Assembly: GCF_037975445.1 (NCBI RefSeq)
Contig: NZ_CP150254.1
Location: 928,001-992,000, forward strand
DNA: 64,000 nt
Direction of reading: 5' to 3'
Origin: Peribacillus sp. FSL P2-0133
GTDB taxonomy: Bacteria > Bacillota > Bacilli > Bacillales > DSM-1321
The notes beneath the pieces were generated by a model that was not told where the DNA came from, searched no databases, and saw only the letters and a program-made list of their open reading frames with translations. Both the position numbers and the translations under genes were made by a program. Of this stretch, positions 17,733-26,970 are shown piece by piece (position 1 is the stretch's first letter; each line of letters begins with the position of its first letter).

Positions 17733-19070
17733 ATGATAACAGCGATAACTCAAGAAAGAGCTCAATACTCGCTGCAATCTGCTCTGCAAAGAGAATTAAA
17801 GAACAAGACGGCTAAAGTCGGAGTGATTGGATTGGGGTATGTTGGACTCCCGACAGCTTGTCATTATGCATCTAAAGGTTATAATGTGACCGGATTCGAT
17901 GTTTCAGTGACAAAGGTGGAAAGTTTAAAGTGCGGAATCAATTATATCAATGATGTAGATAATGACGAGCTTACCGAATTGATTAACAAAAAGCGATTTA
18001 CGGCGACGACGGATATGAAGCAGCTTGGAAATATGAATGTCCTTTTGATTTGTGTTCCCACCCCAGTTAATAAGTTGAAGGAACCTGATATCTCGTATGT
18101 GAGAGATGTAGGGAAGATTGTGGCTGAACATGTGAATGAAGGTACAATGGTTATTTTGGAAAGTACAACATATCCGGGAACGACAGAAGAATATATCTGT
18201 ACACCATTAACAGAAATGGGTTATGTGATTGGGGAAAACCTTTTTGTAGCCTATTCCCCGGAAAGAATAGATCCAGGAAATAAAAAGTTTAATTTAAGCA
18301 ACACACCAAAGATCGTCGGGGGGATGACGGAAACCTGTACAGATCTAGCGTGTATGTTTATCGGACCGACAGCCCATCGTGTTAATGGGATCCGTGTTGC
18401 AGAATTAAGCAAAATCTTTGAGAACACTTTCCGATGGATTAACATGGCTTTGGTCAATGAATTTACGGTTCTATGCAATGAACTGGAAATTGATATATGG
18501 GAAACGATCAATGCGGCTTCCTCAAAACCATACGGGTTCATGAAATTCACCCCAGGCATTGGTGTCGGCGGGCATTGCATACCGGTCGATCCATACTATT
18601 TGCTCTATAAAGCAAAAGAACACGGTCACCGGACAAAAATGATTGAATTGGCTGGGGATATTAATGACGGAATGGTTCACTATTCTTATACGCGCATACT
18701 TGAACTGCTTGCAGCCAATGACAAGCTCATGAAACACTCACATATTGTGGTTTTGGGAGCAACTTACAAAAGTGATATTGGCGATTTAAGGGAAAGCCCG
18801 GTCATCCGCTTACTTGAACGATTACAAAACAAGGTCCAGAATCTAACCGTCATCGAACCTTATGCAAAAGAAATCCAAATCAACGAACAGATTATACCGG
18901 TGGAAAAATATGATGCTGACATTCTTCAAAAAGCCGATTTAGTTGTCATTGGAACACCACACAATTGTTTTGACTGGAAAAGTGTCCATGATAATGCTTC
19001 ATTAATATTCGATTCCAAGAATGTGATGGAGGAAAATGGACTGCTTTCTGATAAGGTCGCAAAATTATAG
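17733..19070 (+). CDS. UDP-sugar 6-dehydrogenase (UDP-GlcNAc/ManNAc type)
   Basis: 445 residues. Rossmann motif GVIGLGYVGLPTA near residue 32 binds NAD; the conserved ESTTYPGTT and AYSPERIDPG motifs follow; the catalytic Cys lies in GVGGHCIPVDPYY. The spacing and the ERIDPG segment fit the WbpA/WecC branch (UDP-N-acetyl-hexosamine to the uronic acid) better than UDP-glucose dehydrogenase, although substrate cannot be proven by eye. First gene of a polysaccharide operon; 59 bases separate it from the Wzz-like gene. Such enzymes give acidic sugars for capsule or teichuronic polymers and are common targets of the BY-kinase system encoded just downstream. Confidence 0.88.
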   Translation: MITAITQERAQYSLQSALQRELKNKTAKVGVIGLGYVGLPTACHYASKGYNVTGFDVSVTKVESLKCGINYINDVDNDELTELINKKRFTATTDMKQLGNMNVLLICVPTPVNKLKEPDISYVRDVGKIVAEHVNEGTMVILESTTYPGTTEEYICTPLTEMGYVIGENLFVAYSPERIDPGNKKFNLSNTPKIVGGMTETCTDLACMFIGPTAHRVNGIRVAELSKIFENTFRWINMALVNEFTVLCNELEIDIWETINAASSKPYGFMKFTPGIGVGGHCIPVDPYYLLYKAKEHGHRTKMIELAGDINDGMVHYSYTRILELLAANDKLMKHSHIVVLGATYKSDIGDLRESPVIRLLERLQNKVQNLTVIEPYAKEIQINEQIIPVEKYDADILQKADLVVIGTPHNCFDWKSVHDNASLIFDSKNVMEENGLLSDKVAKL

Positions 19071-19129
19071 GAAACAGAAAAAAGAAAAGGATAAACGGTA
19101 AGTATTTTAGTTGGATTGGAGTTGATTGA

Positions 19130-19825
19130 ATGAGGGAGACACTCAATATAAAAGATCTTTTTCAAATGGTAAAAAAACGCATCGTGCTCATTATTATCAT
19201 CACAACCCTTATAACGGCAATGACGGGAATCGTTAGCTTTTTCATTCTTTCACCTGTTTACCAAGCTTCTACACAAATCTTAGTCAATCAATCCAAAGAA
19301 AAGTCAGAACTTTACAATGTAGGTGAGATTCAAACCAATATTCAATTGATCGAAACGTACAGCGAGATCATAAAAAGTCCGATGATGTTAGAAAAAGTCA
19401 AAGAACGACTGAATCTAGATATTTCAAATTCAGCATTGTCGGAACAAATCAAAATCGTCAGTAATGGGAATTCACAAATATTTACCATTAAAGTTGAGGG
19501 GGCTGACCCTAAATTTGCCGTTAGTGTCGCCAGTACAATAACAGACATATTCCAATCTGAAATAAAAGCGCTTATGAATGTGGACAATGTCAATGTCTTA
19601 TCCAGAGCAACTATAGGAGATAATTCATCACCCATAAAACCGAATCCGATCTCGAATACGATCATTGCATGTTTTGCAGGGGTGATCATAAGTTTATTTC
19701 TTACATTCATGATCGAATTTTTCGACAAAACAATCAAAGTTGAGTCTGATATTGAAGAACATTTAAAGATCCCGATGCTAGGCATCGTTAATTTAATGGA
19801 AGATAAAAAAAAACGGAAATTATAA
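19130..19825 (+). CDS. Wzz-type chain-length regulator / BY-kinase activator
   Basis: 231 residues with two membrane helices, near residues 18-40 and ~178-198, bracketing an extracytoplasmic region of about 140 residues. The N-terminus (LFQMVKKRIVLIIIITTLI) and the proline-rich motif before the second helix (SPIKPNPISNTIIA) are typical of Wzz/YveK/CapA proteins. It should activate the cytoplasmic tyrosine kinase encoded 32 bases downstream and set polymer length. Adjacent gene order (modulator, kinase, phosphatase) is the standard one for capsule loci of Firmicutes. Confidence 0.88.
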   Translation: MRETLNIKDLFQMVKKRIVLIIIITTLITAMTGIVSFFILSPVYQASTQILVNQSKEKSELYNVGEIQTNIQLIETYSEIIKSPMMLEKVKERLNLDISNSALSEQIKIVSNGNSQIFTIKVEGADPKFAVSVASTITDIFQSEIKALMNVDNVNVLSRATIGDNSSPIKPNPISNTIIACFAGVIISLFLTFMIEFFDKTIKVESDIEEHLKIPMLGIVNLMEDKKKRKL

Positions 19826-19857
19826 ATCTGTAATCACAGCCTTAAGAGGTGAAAAGC

Positions 19858-20556
19858 TTGGCACGCAATAAACGATATAAAATGACAGAGATTAAAAAAA
19901 GAAGCAGTATTTCCATGTTGAAATCGAAGTCACCGGTTGTGGAGCAATATAGGACGATTCGAACGAACCTTCAATTTTCCGCTGTGGAAAAAGACATACG
20001 GTCGATGATCTTCACTTCTGCAAATGCTGGTGAAGGAAAATCGACCACTTCAATCAATGTCGCAGCAGTATTTGCTCAGCAAGGGAAACGCATTCTCATC
20101 ATAGATGCAGATTTGAGAAAGCCGAGTGTTCATACTAACTTTAACATGGAGAACTACTTGGGGTTAACGAATATCATATCAAAGCAAAATCAATTACTTG
20201 ATGCTGTACAACCTTCCATTTATCCCAATTTGGATGTGTTGACAAGTGGGCCCATCCCGCCAAACCCATCAGAGTTGCTTGGGTCAAACGGAATGGTGAC
20301 AGTGTTGGATGAAGCAAAGCTGAATTATGATTTAGTAATACTGGACACACCGCCTGTTAATGCAGTTACAGATGCTCAAGTACTAGCGAATATGACAGAC
20401 GGCGTTGTTTTAGTGGTCAGCAGCGGAAGGACAGAAATACAGCAAGCAAAAAAAGCGAAGGAATTACTTGAAAATGCAAATGCAAAGCTTCTGGGCGCAA
20501 TCTTAAATAAGAAAAAACAAAAGCATCCAGACGAATATTACTATTATGGTAGATAA
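19858..20556 (+). CDS. BY-family tyrosine-protein kinase (YwqD/EpsB/CpsD type)
   Basis: 232 residues from a TTG at 19858, spaced six bases from AAGAGGTG; an in-frame GTG at 19849 overlaps that ribosome site and is less likely. Walker A SANAGEGKSTT, Walker A' IIDADLRKPS and Walker B LVILDTPP are all present, and the C-terminus is the expected tyrosine cluster (EYYYYGR) that is autophosphorylated. It acts with the membrane modulator upstream and is reversed by the PHP phosphatase downstream. It regulates polysaccharide export or sugar dehydrogenases in related systems. Confidence 0.92.
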   Translation: MARNKRYKMTEIKKRSSISMLKSKSPVVEQYRTIRTNLQFSAVEKDIRSMIFTSANAGEGKSTTSINVAAVFAQQGKRILIIDADLRKPSVHTNFNMENYLGLTNIISKQNQLLDAVQPSIYPNLDVLTSGPIPPNPSELLGSNGMVTVLDEAKLNYDLVILDTPPVNAVTDAQVLANMTDGVVLVVSSGRTEIQQAKKAKELLENANAKLLGAILNKKKQKHPDEYYYYGR

Positions 20557-20618
20557 AAAAATGTAGTTTGGAAGTTTTATGAATTTAGCATTCGCGGTTA
20601 GCCAAAGAGGGGATAACA

Positions 20619-21350
20619 ATGATTGATATTCATAGTCATATTTTACCGAAGATGGATGACGGTGCTGGAAATATCCAGGAAAGTATAGAAATGGCGAGAA
20701 AAGCTGTAGATCAAGGAATTTCTAACATAATAGCAACCCCTCATTATAATAAGGGGATATATGAAAATGAAAAGGAAAAAGTCGTGAAAGAAACTGCAAA
20801 ATTAAACCTAGTGCTAGCTGATCTCGAAATCCCGCTAAAAGTATGGCCAGGGCAGGAAATAAGGATATCTGATGAACTTTCAGATGATTATGATAATAAT
20901 GAAATCATGGGCTTGAATGGTTCGCAGTACATCCTTCTCGAATTACCTTCTAATCATGTGCCTAGGTATACGGAACGATTAATTTATGATTTGCAAATGA
21001 AAAGGATGACACCGATCATCGCTCATCCAGAGAGGAATTTGGAAATAATAAAAAATCCGCAACTTTTAAAAGAATTAATTTGGAAGGGTGCGTATTCACA
21101 AATAACAGCAGGGAGCATCACGGGTAAATTCGGATGGAGAACAAAAAGGTTTTCCAAATATTTAGTTCACTCAGGTCTTACTCATTTTATTGCATCAGAT
21201 GCTCATAATGTTGGAAAAAGAGGTTTTCAGATCAGGGAAGCACATAAGTTGATTGAAAAGAATTTCGGACAAGAAATGGTCGACGCCTTTAATGAAAATG
21301 CCGAGAATGTATTGTACGGATTGAAAGTTAAGGAACTCTTGTTTGACTAA
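20619..21350 (+). CDS. PHP-domain tyrosine-protein phosphatase (YwqE/CpsB)
   Basis: 243 residues, start ATG with GAGGGG upstream. Metal-binding motifs of the PHP fold are visible: IDIHSHILPKMDDGA at the N-terminus, ATPHY near residue 46, AHPERN near 139 and ASDAHN near 196. It is a Mn-dependent phosphatase that dephosphorylates the BY-kinase. Its position directly after the kinase gene in the operon fits exactly. Confidence 0.93.
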   Translation: MIDIHSHILPKMDDGAGNIQESIEMARKAVDQGISNIIATPHYNKGIYENEKEKVVKETAKLNLVLADLEIPLKVWPGQEIRISDELSDDYDNNEIMGLNGSQYILLELPSNHVPRYTERLIYDLQMKRMTPIIAHPERNLEIIKNPQLLKELIWKGAYSQITAGSITGKFGWRTKRFSKYLVHSGLTHFIASDAHNVGKRGFQIREAHKLIEKNFGQEMVDAFNENAENVLYGLKVKELLFD

Positions 21351-21376
21351 AAATATTAATATGGGGAGAAGTAGAT

Positions 21377-23188
21377 TTGACATATTATAACCGGCTTTTC
21401 ACATTAGTCTTACTGGACGCCATGATTGTTGTGACAGCTGTATTTTTAAGTTATTGGTTATTACATCCATATGATGAACTTCCGGCATTTACACTGACGG
21501 GTACGCTTATTTTGCTCTTGTGTCATTATTTCTTTACTGCTTATTTGAAACAATATAAAAAGGCATGGGAATACGCAAGTATCAGGGAAATGTTCAATAT
21601 ATTCAAAGTGACGGCCTTTTCTATTACCATTACAACCGTCTTTCAGCTATACTTTACCGATTTTCTTTATATTAGAGAACTTTTCATTACCTGGATTCTG
21701 TATATGGCCATGATTGGGTGCTCACGTTTGGCATGGAGAATCTATTTTGAACGATACATTAAGCAATCACCAAATAAAAAAAGAACGTTGATCGTAGGAG
21801 CCGGATCTGCCGGGGCGATGATAACGAGTCAGTTGTTAAAATCCAGAAATATAGAGTTAGTCCCAGTTGCATTCGTTGATGATGATAAAACGAAACTAAG
21901 TTTAGAAATCTTCAATATACCAGTAGTAGCAGCAACAAAACATATTTCTCAAGTGGTCGAGCAATACAAAATAGAACATATCGTGATTGCGATTCCTTCT
22001 TTGAAAAGAGAGGAGATAAATGACATTTTTTCAGAATGCACTAAAACGTGCGTAAAAACTCAAATTGTCCCTAGCCTGGAAGCGATTGTTCAAGGTAAGG
22101 TTCCAATTAATGAATTGCAGGATATCCAGATGGAAGACTTATTGGGTCGCTTACCCGTTCAACTTGATGATAAAGGGATTTCAGAAAAGATTGTTGATGG
22201 CACTATTTTAGTAACAGGTGCAGGCGGTTCAATTGGATCAGAAATCTGTCGTCAGATCATGAAGTATAATCCAGCTAAAATTGTATTGCTTGGACATGGT
22301 GAAAACAGCATTTATGCGATCGAGTTGGAATTGCGGGAGGCTTATGCAAATACTATTGAAATCGTGACCGAAATTGCAGACATTCAGGATCGCAGGAGGA
22401 TGTTTCAGGTAATCGAACATCATCATCCAAATATAGTCTATCATGCGGCCGCCCATAAACATGTACCGCTTATGGAGTCCAACCCTAAAGAAGCGGTGAA
22501 AAATAACATGATAGGCACGATGAACGTTGCGGAGGCATCGGAGGCCGGCATGGTGAATATTTTTGTCATGGTTTCGTCAGATAAAGCCGTAAATCCGACA
22601 AGTATAATGGGTGCCTCTAAATGTTTAGCAGAGATGATGATCCAGTATAAGAGTTTGTCGAGTCATACTAAATTTGTAACGGTCCGGTTTGGAAATGTCC
22701 TTGGCAGTAATGGCAGCGTCATCCCACTCTTTAAAAAACAAATAAGAAAAGGAGGACCTTTGACAGTCACTCATCCGGATATGATTCGCTATTTCATGAC
22801 GATTCCGGAAGCTTCGAGATTAGTCATTCAGGCAGGAGTTCTGGCCAAAGGAGGAGAGGTATTCGTACTTGATATGGGCGAACCTGTCAAAATTGTCGAT
22901 TTCGCTAAAAAGCTTATCCAACTGTCAGGTTACAACGTTGAAGACATTGGGATAACCTATACTGGAATTCGGCCAGGAGAAAAATTATACGAAGAATTGC
23001 TTGGGGAAGATGAAGTTTACTTAAATCAGATCTATCCGAAAATCCATATTGGAAAACCAAGAGAGGTAAATTGGAATGCAATAAAAGATATTATCACAAC
23101 ATATGATGTCTTGAGCGAAGAAACGTTAAAAGATAGAATGTTGAATTTAGCAAATTATAGGAAGAATAACAAAGTTCCCATACCGTGA
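21377..23188 (+). CDS. epsC: Membrane-bound UDP-sugar 4,6-dehydratase (EpsC/CapD/PglF family)
   Basis: 603 residues from a TTG with GGGGAGA upstream. Four N-terminal membrane helices (residues 1-115) precede a CoA-binding-like Rossmann domain (IVGAGSAGAMI, ~140) and a second Rossmann domain with VTGAGGSIGSEI (~275), HAAAHKHVPLME and the SSDKAVNP motif of the catalytic region. This matches full-length PglF/EpsC enzymes that convert UDP-GlcNAc to the 4-keto-6-deoxy sugar. With the aminotransferase and acetyltransferase downstream it would give a UDP-bacillosamine-type sugar. The last few codons may be out of frame relative to an ancestral C-terminus (see the remnant entry). Confidence 0.9.
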   Translation: MTYYNRLFTLVLLDAMIVVTAVFLSYWLLHPYDELPAFTLTGTLILLLCHYFFTAYLKQYKKAWEYASIREMFNIFKVTAFSITITTVFQLYFTDFLYIRELFITWILYMAMIGCSRLAWRIYFERYIKQSPNKKRTLIVGAGSAGAMITSQLLKSRNIELVPVAFVDDDKTKLSLEIFNIPVVAATKHISQVVEQYKIEHIVIAIPSLKREEINDIFSECTKTCVKTQIVPSLEAIVQGKVPINELQDIQMEDLLGRLPVQLDDKGISEKIVDGTILVTGAGGSIGSEICRQIMKYNPAKIVLLGHGENSIYAIELELREAYANTIEIVTEIADIQDRRRMFQVIEHHHPNIVYHAAAHKHVPLMESNPKEAVKNNMIGTMNVAEASEAGMVNIFVMVSSDKAVNPTSIMGASKCLAEMMIQYKSLSSHTKFVTVRFGNVLGSNGSVIPLFKKQIRKGGPLTVTHPDMIRYFMTIPEASRLVIQAGVLAKGGEVFVLDMGEPVKIVDFAKKLIQLSGYNVEDIGITYTGIRPGEKLYEELLGEDEVYLNQIYPKIHIGKPREVNWNAIKDIITTYDVLSEETLKDRMLNLANYRKNNKVPIP

Positions 23189-23306
23189 CAATGGCTCATA
23201 TCCAGGTGATGATAGCAATCACCAGAAAACATTTGCAATTGATTACTGGAATTCCGTAAAGCTATCTGAAGAATTCCTTCGTTTACTTGATAACGATACA
23301 CAATGA
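23149..23306 (+). pseudogene. Out-of-frame coding remnant after the dehydratase gene
   Basis: In the +1 frame relative to the dehydratase gene, starting just before its stop, an open stretch reads ...KFPYRDNGSYPGDDSN and continues through AIDYWNSVKLSEEFLRLLD to a TGA at 23306. The amino-acid pattern is protein-like, but there is no start codon or ribosome site. It is either a frameshifted C-terminal tail of the dehydratase or the end of a deleted gene. Confidence 0.4.
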
Positions 23307-23323
23307 TGATTTGGGAGGGGAAA

Positions 23324-23908
23324 ATGAAACGGGCTTTTGAATTATTGATATCTTGTCTGGCGCTCATATCCAGTTCACTTCTTATGCTGCTTATCGTCAT
23401 CCTCATCCGTTTGAAATTAGGTTCACCTGTCATTTTTAAGCAGGAGCGCCCAGGCCTTAATGGTAAACCATTTTTTTTGTATAAGTTTAGAACGATGACG
23501 GATGAAAAAGATGAAAATGGGGATTTGGTTCCTGATGAGAAGAGATTAACCGATTTTGGGAAATTACTTAGAAAATTAAGTTTAGATGAATTACCTCAAT
23601 TATTCAATGTCATGAAAGGGGATGTGAGTTTTGTAGGCCCACGGCCATTATTAATGGAATATCTCCCATTATATACTTCCGAACAAGCTAGGAGGCATGA
23701 TGTCCGTCCAGGAATGACAGGTTGGGCACAAGTGAATGGACGCAATGCAATCTCTTGGGAGAAAAAATTTGAGCTTGATGTCTGGTACGTAGAAAATCAA
23801 TCCTTTTTATTGGATATGAAGATCATATACCTTACCTTGATTAAGGTATGTAAACAGGAAGCCATTACCCAAGAAGGGCATGTAACAACCCGAAAATTTG
23901 TTGGATAA
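23324..23908 (+). CDS. epsL: Initiating sugar-phosphate transferase (EpsL/PglC type)
   Basis: 194 residues from the ATG at 23324 (GGGAGGGG just upstream); upstream in-frame codons are not needed. One N-terminal membrane helix is followed by the hallmark bacterial sugar transferase motifs [38 protein letters not shown] and [13 protein letters not shown]. It transfers a sugar-1-phosphate (predicted diNAc-bacillosamine phosphate) to undecaprenyl phosphate on the cytoplasmic face, starting the repeat unit. The sequence reads as a close match to B. subtilis EpsL. The acetyltransferase and aminotransferase genes follow. Confidence 0.93.
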   Translation: MKRAFELLISCLALISSSLLMLLIVILIRLKLGSPVIFKQERPGLNGKPFFLYKFRTMTDEKDENGDLVPDEKRLTDFGKLLRKLSLDELPQLFNVMKGDVSFVGPRPLLMEYLPLYTSEQARRHDVRPGMTGWAQVNGRNAISWEKKFELDVWYVENQSFLLDMKIIYLTLIKVCKQEAITQEGHVTTRKFVG

Positions 23909-24048
23909 TAGGATGAATGATATTGATTGATGATTTACCAAAACTCAAATGAAATCGAATCTGGAGGAAACAGTTAGAAAATCTCCAGGTTCTGAGGATA
24001 TTTATCTTAAGGAAACTCCAAATTTGATGATGTTAGAAGTGATGTGAA

Positions 24049-24672
24049 TTGAAGAAAATCGTAATAATCGGTGCGGGCGGGCACTCAAAAGTTGTTCAAG
24101 ATATTGTTGAAGCAATGGATGAATATCGGCTCATGGCTATTTTAGATGATCAATACGAAGTGCTGAAAAGAAAGGGAAATGTATACTTTGGCCCCATCTT
24201 AAGCTATAGAAGGTTGTTTATTCATTTTGAATGTAAGGTAATTATTGCGATAGGCAGGAACGATTTAAGATTTAAAATCGTAAACGAGCTGAATTTAGAT
24301 GTAATGGATTATGAGACAGTCATTCACCCCACTGCTGTAGTGGGCAAAAATGTCTCGATAGGTAAAGGAACGGTCATTATGCCTAATGTCGTCTTGAACG
24401 CAGGCGCGAGGGTGGGGAATCACGTTATTGTTAATACGTCTTCAGTTATTGAGCATGATACCCATCTTGATGACTTTATCCATATAGCACCAAGTGCAAC
24501 ACTGACAGGAGCTGTCAAGGTTGGAACTGGTACCTTGATGGGAGCTGGTTCTACGGTCATACCAAGCATAACGATAGGGGAATGGTGTACGGTTGGAGCC
24601 GGGTCAACCGTCATTAAAGACATTTCTGATGCATCTACAGCTGTGGGGTCCCCAGCTAGGATAATAAAATAA
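24049..24672 (+). CDS. epsM: NeuD/PglD-type sugar acetyltransferase (EpsM-like)
   Basis: 207 residues, TTG start at 24049 after AAGTGATG. The N-terminal Rossmann-like part IVIIGAGGHSKVV binds the nucleotide sugar; residues ~95-207 are a left-handed beta helix of hexapeptide repeats (VGKNVSIGKGTVIMPNVVLN...). The catalytic-type His is in the EHDTHL segment. PglD family enzymes N-acetylate UDP-4-amino-sugars using acetyl-CoA, the last step of UDP-diNAc-bacillosamine synthesis. The gene is 140 bases after epsL and four before the aminotransferase ribosome site. Confidence 0.9.
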   Translation: MKKIVIIGAGGHSKVVQDIVEAMDEYRLMAILDDQYEVLKRKGNVYFGPILSYRRLFIHFECKVIIAIGRNDLRFKIVNELNLDVMDYETVIHPTAVVGKNVSIGKGTVIMPNVVLNAGARVGNHVIVNTSSVIEHDTHLDDFIHIAPSATLTGAVKVGTGTLMGAGSTVIPSITIGEWCTVGAGSTVIKDISDASTAVGSPARIIK

Positions 24673-24684
24673 GGAGTGTGTGGG

Positions 24685-25845
24685 ATGGAGAATAAAAGAT
24701 TGTATCTTTCGCCTCCTCATATGAGTGGGAATGAACAAATGTACATTAGCCAAGCGTTCGAGACAAATTGGATAGCGCCACTGGGACCGAACGTAAAAGC
24801 TTTGGAAGTGGAATTTGCCAAATATGCAGGCACTAAGGGGGCATTGGCAGTAAGTTCAGGAACTGCGGCCATTCATTTGGCATTGCAAGTATTGGGAGTC
24901 ACCAGTGGTGATACCGTATTCTGTTCTTCATTAACTTTTATAGCCAGTGCAAATCCTATCATCTATCAAGGGGCGAAGCCTGTTTTTATTGATTCCGAAT
25001 CTGATACATGGAATATGTCACCTAAGGCATTGGAACTGGCTTTGGAATACGCTAGGAAAAAGGGGGAAATTCCAAAAGCCGTCATTTTGGTCCATCTATT
25101 TGGACAGAGTGCAAAGGTGGATGAGATCAAGAGCATTTGCGGGAAATATAAGGTTGCTTTAATAGAGGATGCGGCAGAATCCCTTGGTGGCACTTACAAG
25201 GGGAAGCAAACTGGAGCGTTTGGAGATATAGGGATTTATTCGTTTAATGGAAATAAAATCATAACAACTTCCGGTGGGGGCATGCTGGTTTCAAATAACG
25301 AGGAATTTTTACATAGGGCTCTCTTTCTATCTACACAAGCACGTGATCCAGAGCTTCACTATCAGCATAGCTCGATTGGATATAACTATCGTTTAAGCAA
25401 TATTCTAGCTGGAATCGGTCGTGCCCAACTAGAAGTATTGGATGACCGTGTAAAAGTTCGGAGAGAAATTTTTGATCGGTATAAAAAATCATTGGGAAAC
25501 ATACCTGGCATTACCTTCATGCCTGAGTTAAAAGATACGATGGGGAATCGCTGGCTTACCGCATTAACAATAGACGACAAAATCAATGGAGTACGATACA
25601 TTGACGTGATTAATGCGTTAGAAGCAGGAAATATTGAGTCCAGACCAGTATGGAAACCATTACATTTACAGCCTGTCTTTAAAAATGCAGCATTTTTTAC
25701 AGAAAGCGGGGATAAAAGCATTTCAAGTATGTTATTCGAACAAGGTTTATGTTTGCCGTCCGGTTCGGGCATGACATTTGAAGATCAAGAGCGGGTCGTG
25801 GCAATTGTTAAGGAAGTACTTGAACCGTCTAAAATAGCCCGATGA
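24685..25845 (+). CDS. epsN: PLP-dependent sugar aminotransferase (EpsN/PglE, DegT/DnrJ family)
   Basis: 386 residues from ATG 24685, eight bases after AAGGAG; an in-frame GTG at 24676 overlaps that site. Begins RLYLSPPHMSGNEQMYI, characteristic of EpsN. Motifs: SSGTAAIHLAL for phosphate binding, IEDAAESLGG, and the PLP Schiff-base Lys in FNGNKIITTSGGG. It would transaminate the 4-keto sugar made by the EpsC-like dehydratase. It is the last recognisable member of the polysaccharide operon; no flippase, polymerase or further glycosyltransferase follows. Confidence 0.93.
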   Translation: MENKRLYLSPPHMSGNEQMYISQAFETNWIAPLGPNVKALEVEFAKYAGTKGALAVSSGTAAIHLALQVLGVTSGDTVFCSSLTFIASANPIIYQGAKPVFIDSESDTWNMSPKALELALEYARKKGEIPKAVILVHLFGQSAKVDEIKSICGKYKVALIEDAAESLGGTYKGKQTGAFGDIGIYSFNGNKIITTSGGGMLVSNNEEFLHRALFLSTQARDPELHYQHSSIGYNYRLSNILAGIGRAQLEVLDDRVKVRREIFDRYKKSLGNIPGITFMPELKDTMGNRWLTALTIDDKINGVRYIDVINALEAGNIESRPVWKPLHLQPVFKNAAFFTESGDKSISSMLFEQGLCLPSGSGMTFEDQERVVAIVKEVLEPSKIAR

Positions 25846-25971
25846 TCCTTTCGCCGTGTGATAGGAGTTAATTCATTAAAGGAACTGTTCAATGCTGTTA
25901 CATTGAGCAGATGAAATAAAGCACGCTTTAAAAGAAACCTTCCTTACAATGAAAAGGAGGCAAACCAAAAT

Positions 25972-26145
25972 ATGAGAATTACATTTAAACAGATTTATCA
26001 AGATATCGACAATCTAGTATGTTTATCCAATAAACGAAATGGTTTGAATTTCAGAGAGATTGAGCTTACAAGAAAAAGACTAGTTGAAAATATAAAAGCG
26101 ATAGAGCTGCATACCATCATTTATGATAAGGAAGATCCTGGGTGA
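25972..26145 (+). CDS. Small hypothetical protein, 57 residues
   Basis: AAAAGGAGG precedes the ATG by 11 bases, a little far but strong. The product is a compact, charged, probably helical protein (FREIELTRKRLVENIKAIELHTII) without signal or membrane segment. It follows the polysaccharide operon on the same strand after 126 bases. No family is recognised; size and charge resemble small Bacillus regulators such as Spo0E- or Sda-like proteins, but key motifs are missing. Confidence 0.5.
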   Translation: MRITFKQIYQDIDNLVCLSNKRNGLNFREIELTRKRLVENIKAIELHTIIYDKEDPG

Positions 26146-26211
26146 AAAACTCTTGAACATCTTTTGATTTTTGGCAGCCTTTTTAAATCTACATTAGAAA
26201 TGAGCGTGCTT

Positions 26212-26409
26212 ATGAAGATAGGTGATAAAGTGATTTATAAATCAAGAGAATATAAAATTATTTACATCTATAGAAATGATTTAAAAGTCGAGCTTCTTTC
26301 CTTTGATGCTAAGCATGAGAAATTCGAATTAGCACATATATCCCATTTGATAAAGACTGCCCCCGCTTATGTAGAGAATCCACAAAAGGGGTCCCATTAT
26401 GGAAATTGA
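26212..26409 (+). CDS. Small hypothetical protein, about 65 residues
   Basis: Start uncertain: ATG 26212 gives MKIGDKVIYKSREYKIIYIY..., a plausible small beta-rich SH3-like beginning, but no good ribosome site is visible; the frame is open from a TTG at 26164. It ends before a clear terminator. It may be co-transcribed with the preceding 57-residue gene, 66 bases upstream. Function unknown. Confidence 0.4.
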   Translation: MKIGDKVIYKSREYKIIYIYRNDLKVELLSFDAKHEKFELAHISHLIKTAPAYVENPQKGSHYGN

Positions 26410-26465
26410 TGAGTGAAGGTTGTTGAATAGAATGGCAGTTGAGACACCCGCCTGGAGGTTGGTCA

Positions 26466-26496
26466 GGCTGTCGAGAAATTCTAGACAGTCTTTTTC
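26466..26496 (+). terminator. Terminator after the small-gene pair
   Basis: GGCTGTCGAG / CTAGACAGTC stem followed by TTTTTCTTT. Confidence 0.85.
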
Positions 26497-26722
26497 TTTC
26501 CTTTGTTATATTTTAATTCACCGTGATGTTTGGGGTTATAACATCAACATAAAAAGACGATTTATCTTTCAATATTCTATTGAATCTTGTTAGGGAATGT
26601 ATAAAACCCATGAATAAATGTGTTCTTCCTCTTCAGTATAGAAGACTTCTATGAATTTTTAACTTCTCCTTCGGATTCATTACAAGGGCATTGCCTTTGA
26701 GGAGTTGCTCAAAAAAAATAGT

Positions 26723-26786
26723 AACACTGCATTCTTTTAAAGTGTGCTCTCTTCAAATCCTCTATAAAAGAATGAGGTGTTTTTTT
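26723..26786 (+). promoter_or_regulatory. Terminator-like hairpin (possible attenuator) in the leader of the PRD-regulator region
   Basis: AACACTGCATTCTTTTA pairs with TAAAAGAATGAGGTGTT across a ~24-base loop, followed immediately by a run of T. The right arm contains GAGGTG, the ribosome site of the small frame starting at 26785. The structure could stop transcription or hide that site, and lies about 390 bases before the regulator gene. No terminator of an upstream gene is needed here, because one already exists at 26466. Confidence 0.5.
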
Positions 26787-26970
26787 GTCAAGAACAAATG
26801 AAAGCTTTAAAGAAAACCATGATTGCTTAACGATTGATCTTGCGAAAGTAATTGTTTCTAAAATGAAATGCCTCATTGCTAATTTGGGGTTTATTACTAA
26901 CTATATTTATCGTTTTAAACCTTACAACTATACAAAGTTTGTTGATAGTATTCGATGTCTTCAAAAATAA
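26785..26970 (+). CDS. Small hypothetical protein, 61 residues (leader-peptide candidate)
   Basis: TTG start at 26785, five bases after GAGGTG. The product has mixed composition with basic and aromatic residues (NYIYRFKPYNYTKF near the end) and no clear membrane helix. The ribosome site lies in the 3' arm of the hairpin described for 26723-26786, so expression may depend on RNA folding. The T-rich start may equally be only the terminator's tail, in which case this frame is chance. About 200 bases before the AtxA-like regulator gene. Confidence 0.3.
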   Translation: MSRTNESFKENHDCLTIDLAKVIVSKMKCLIANLGFITNYIYRFKPYNYTKFVDSIRCLQK

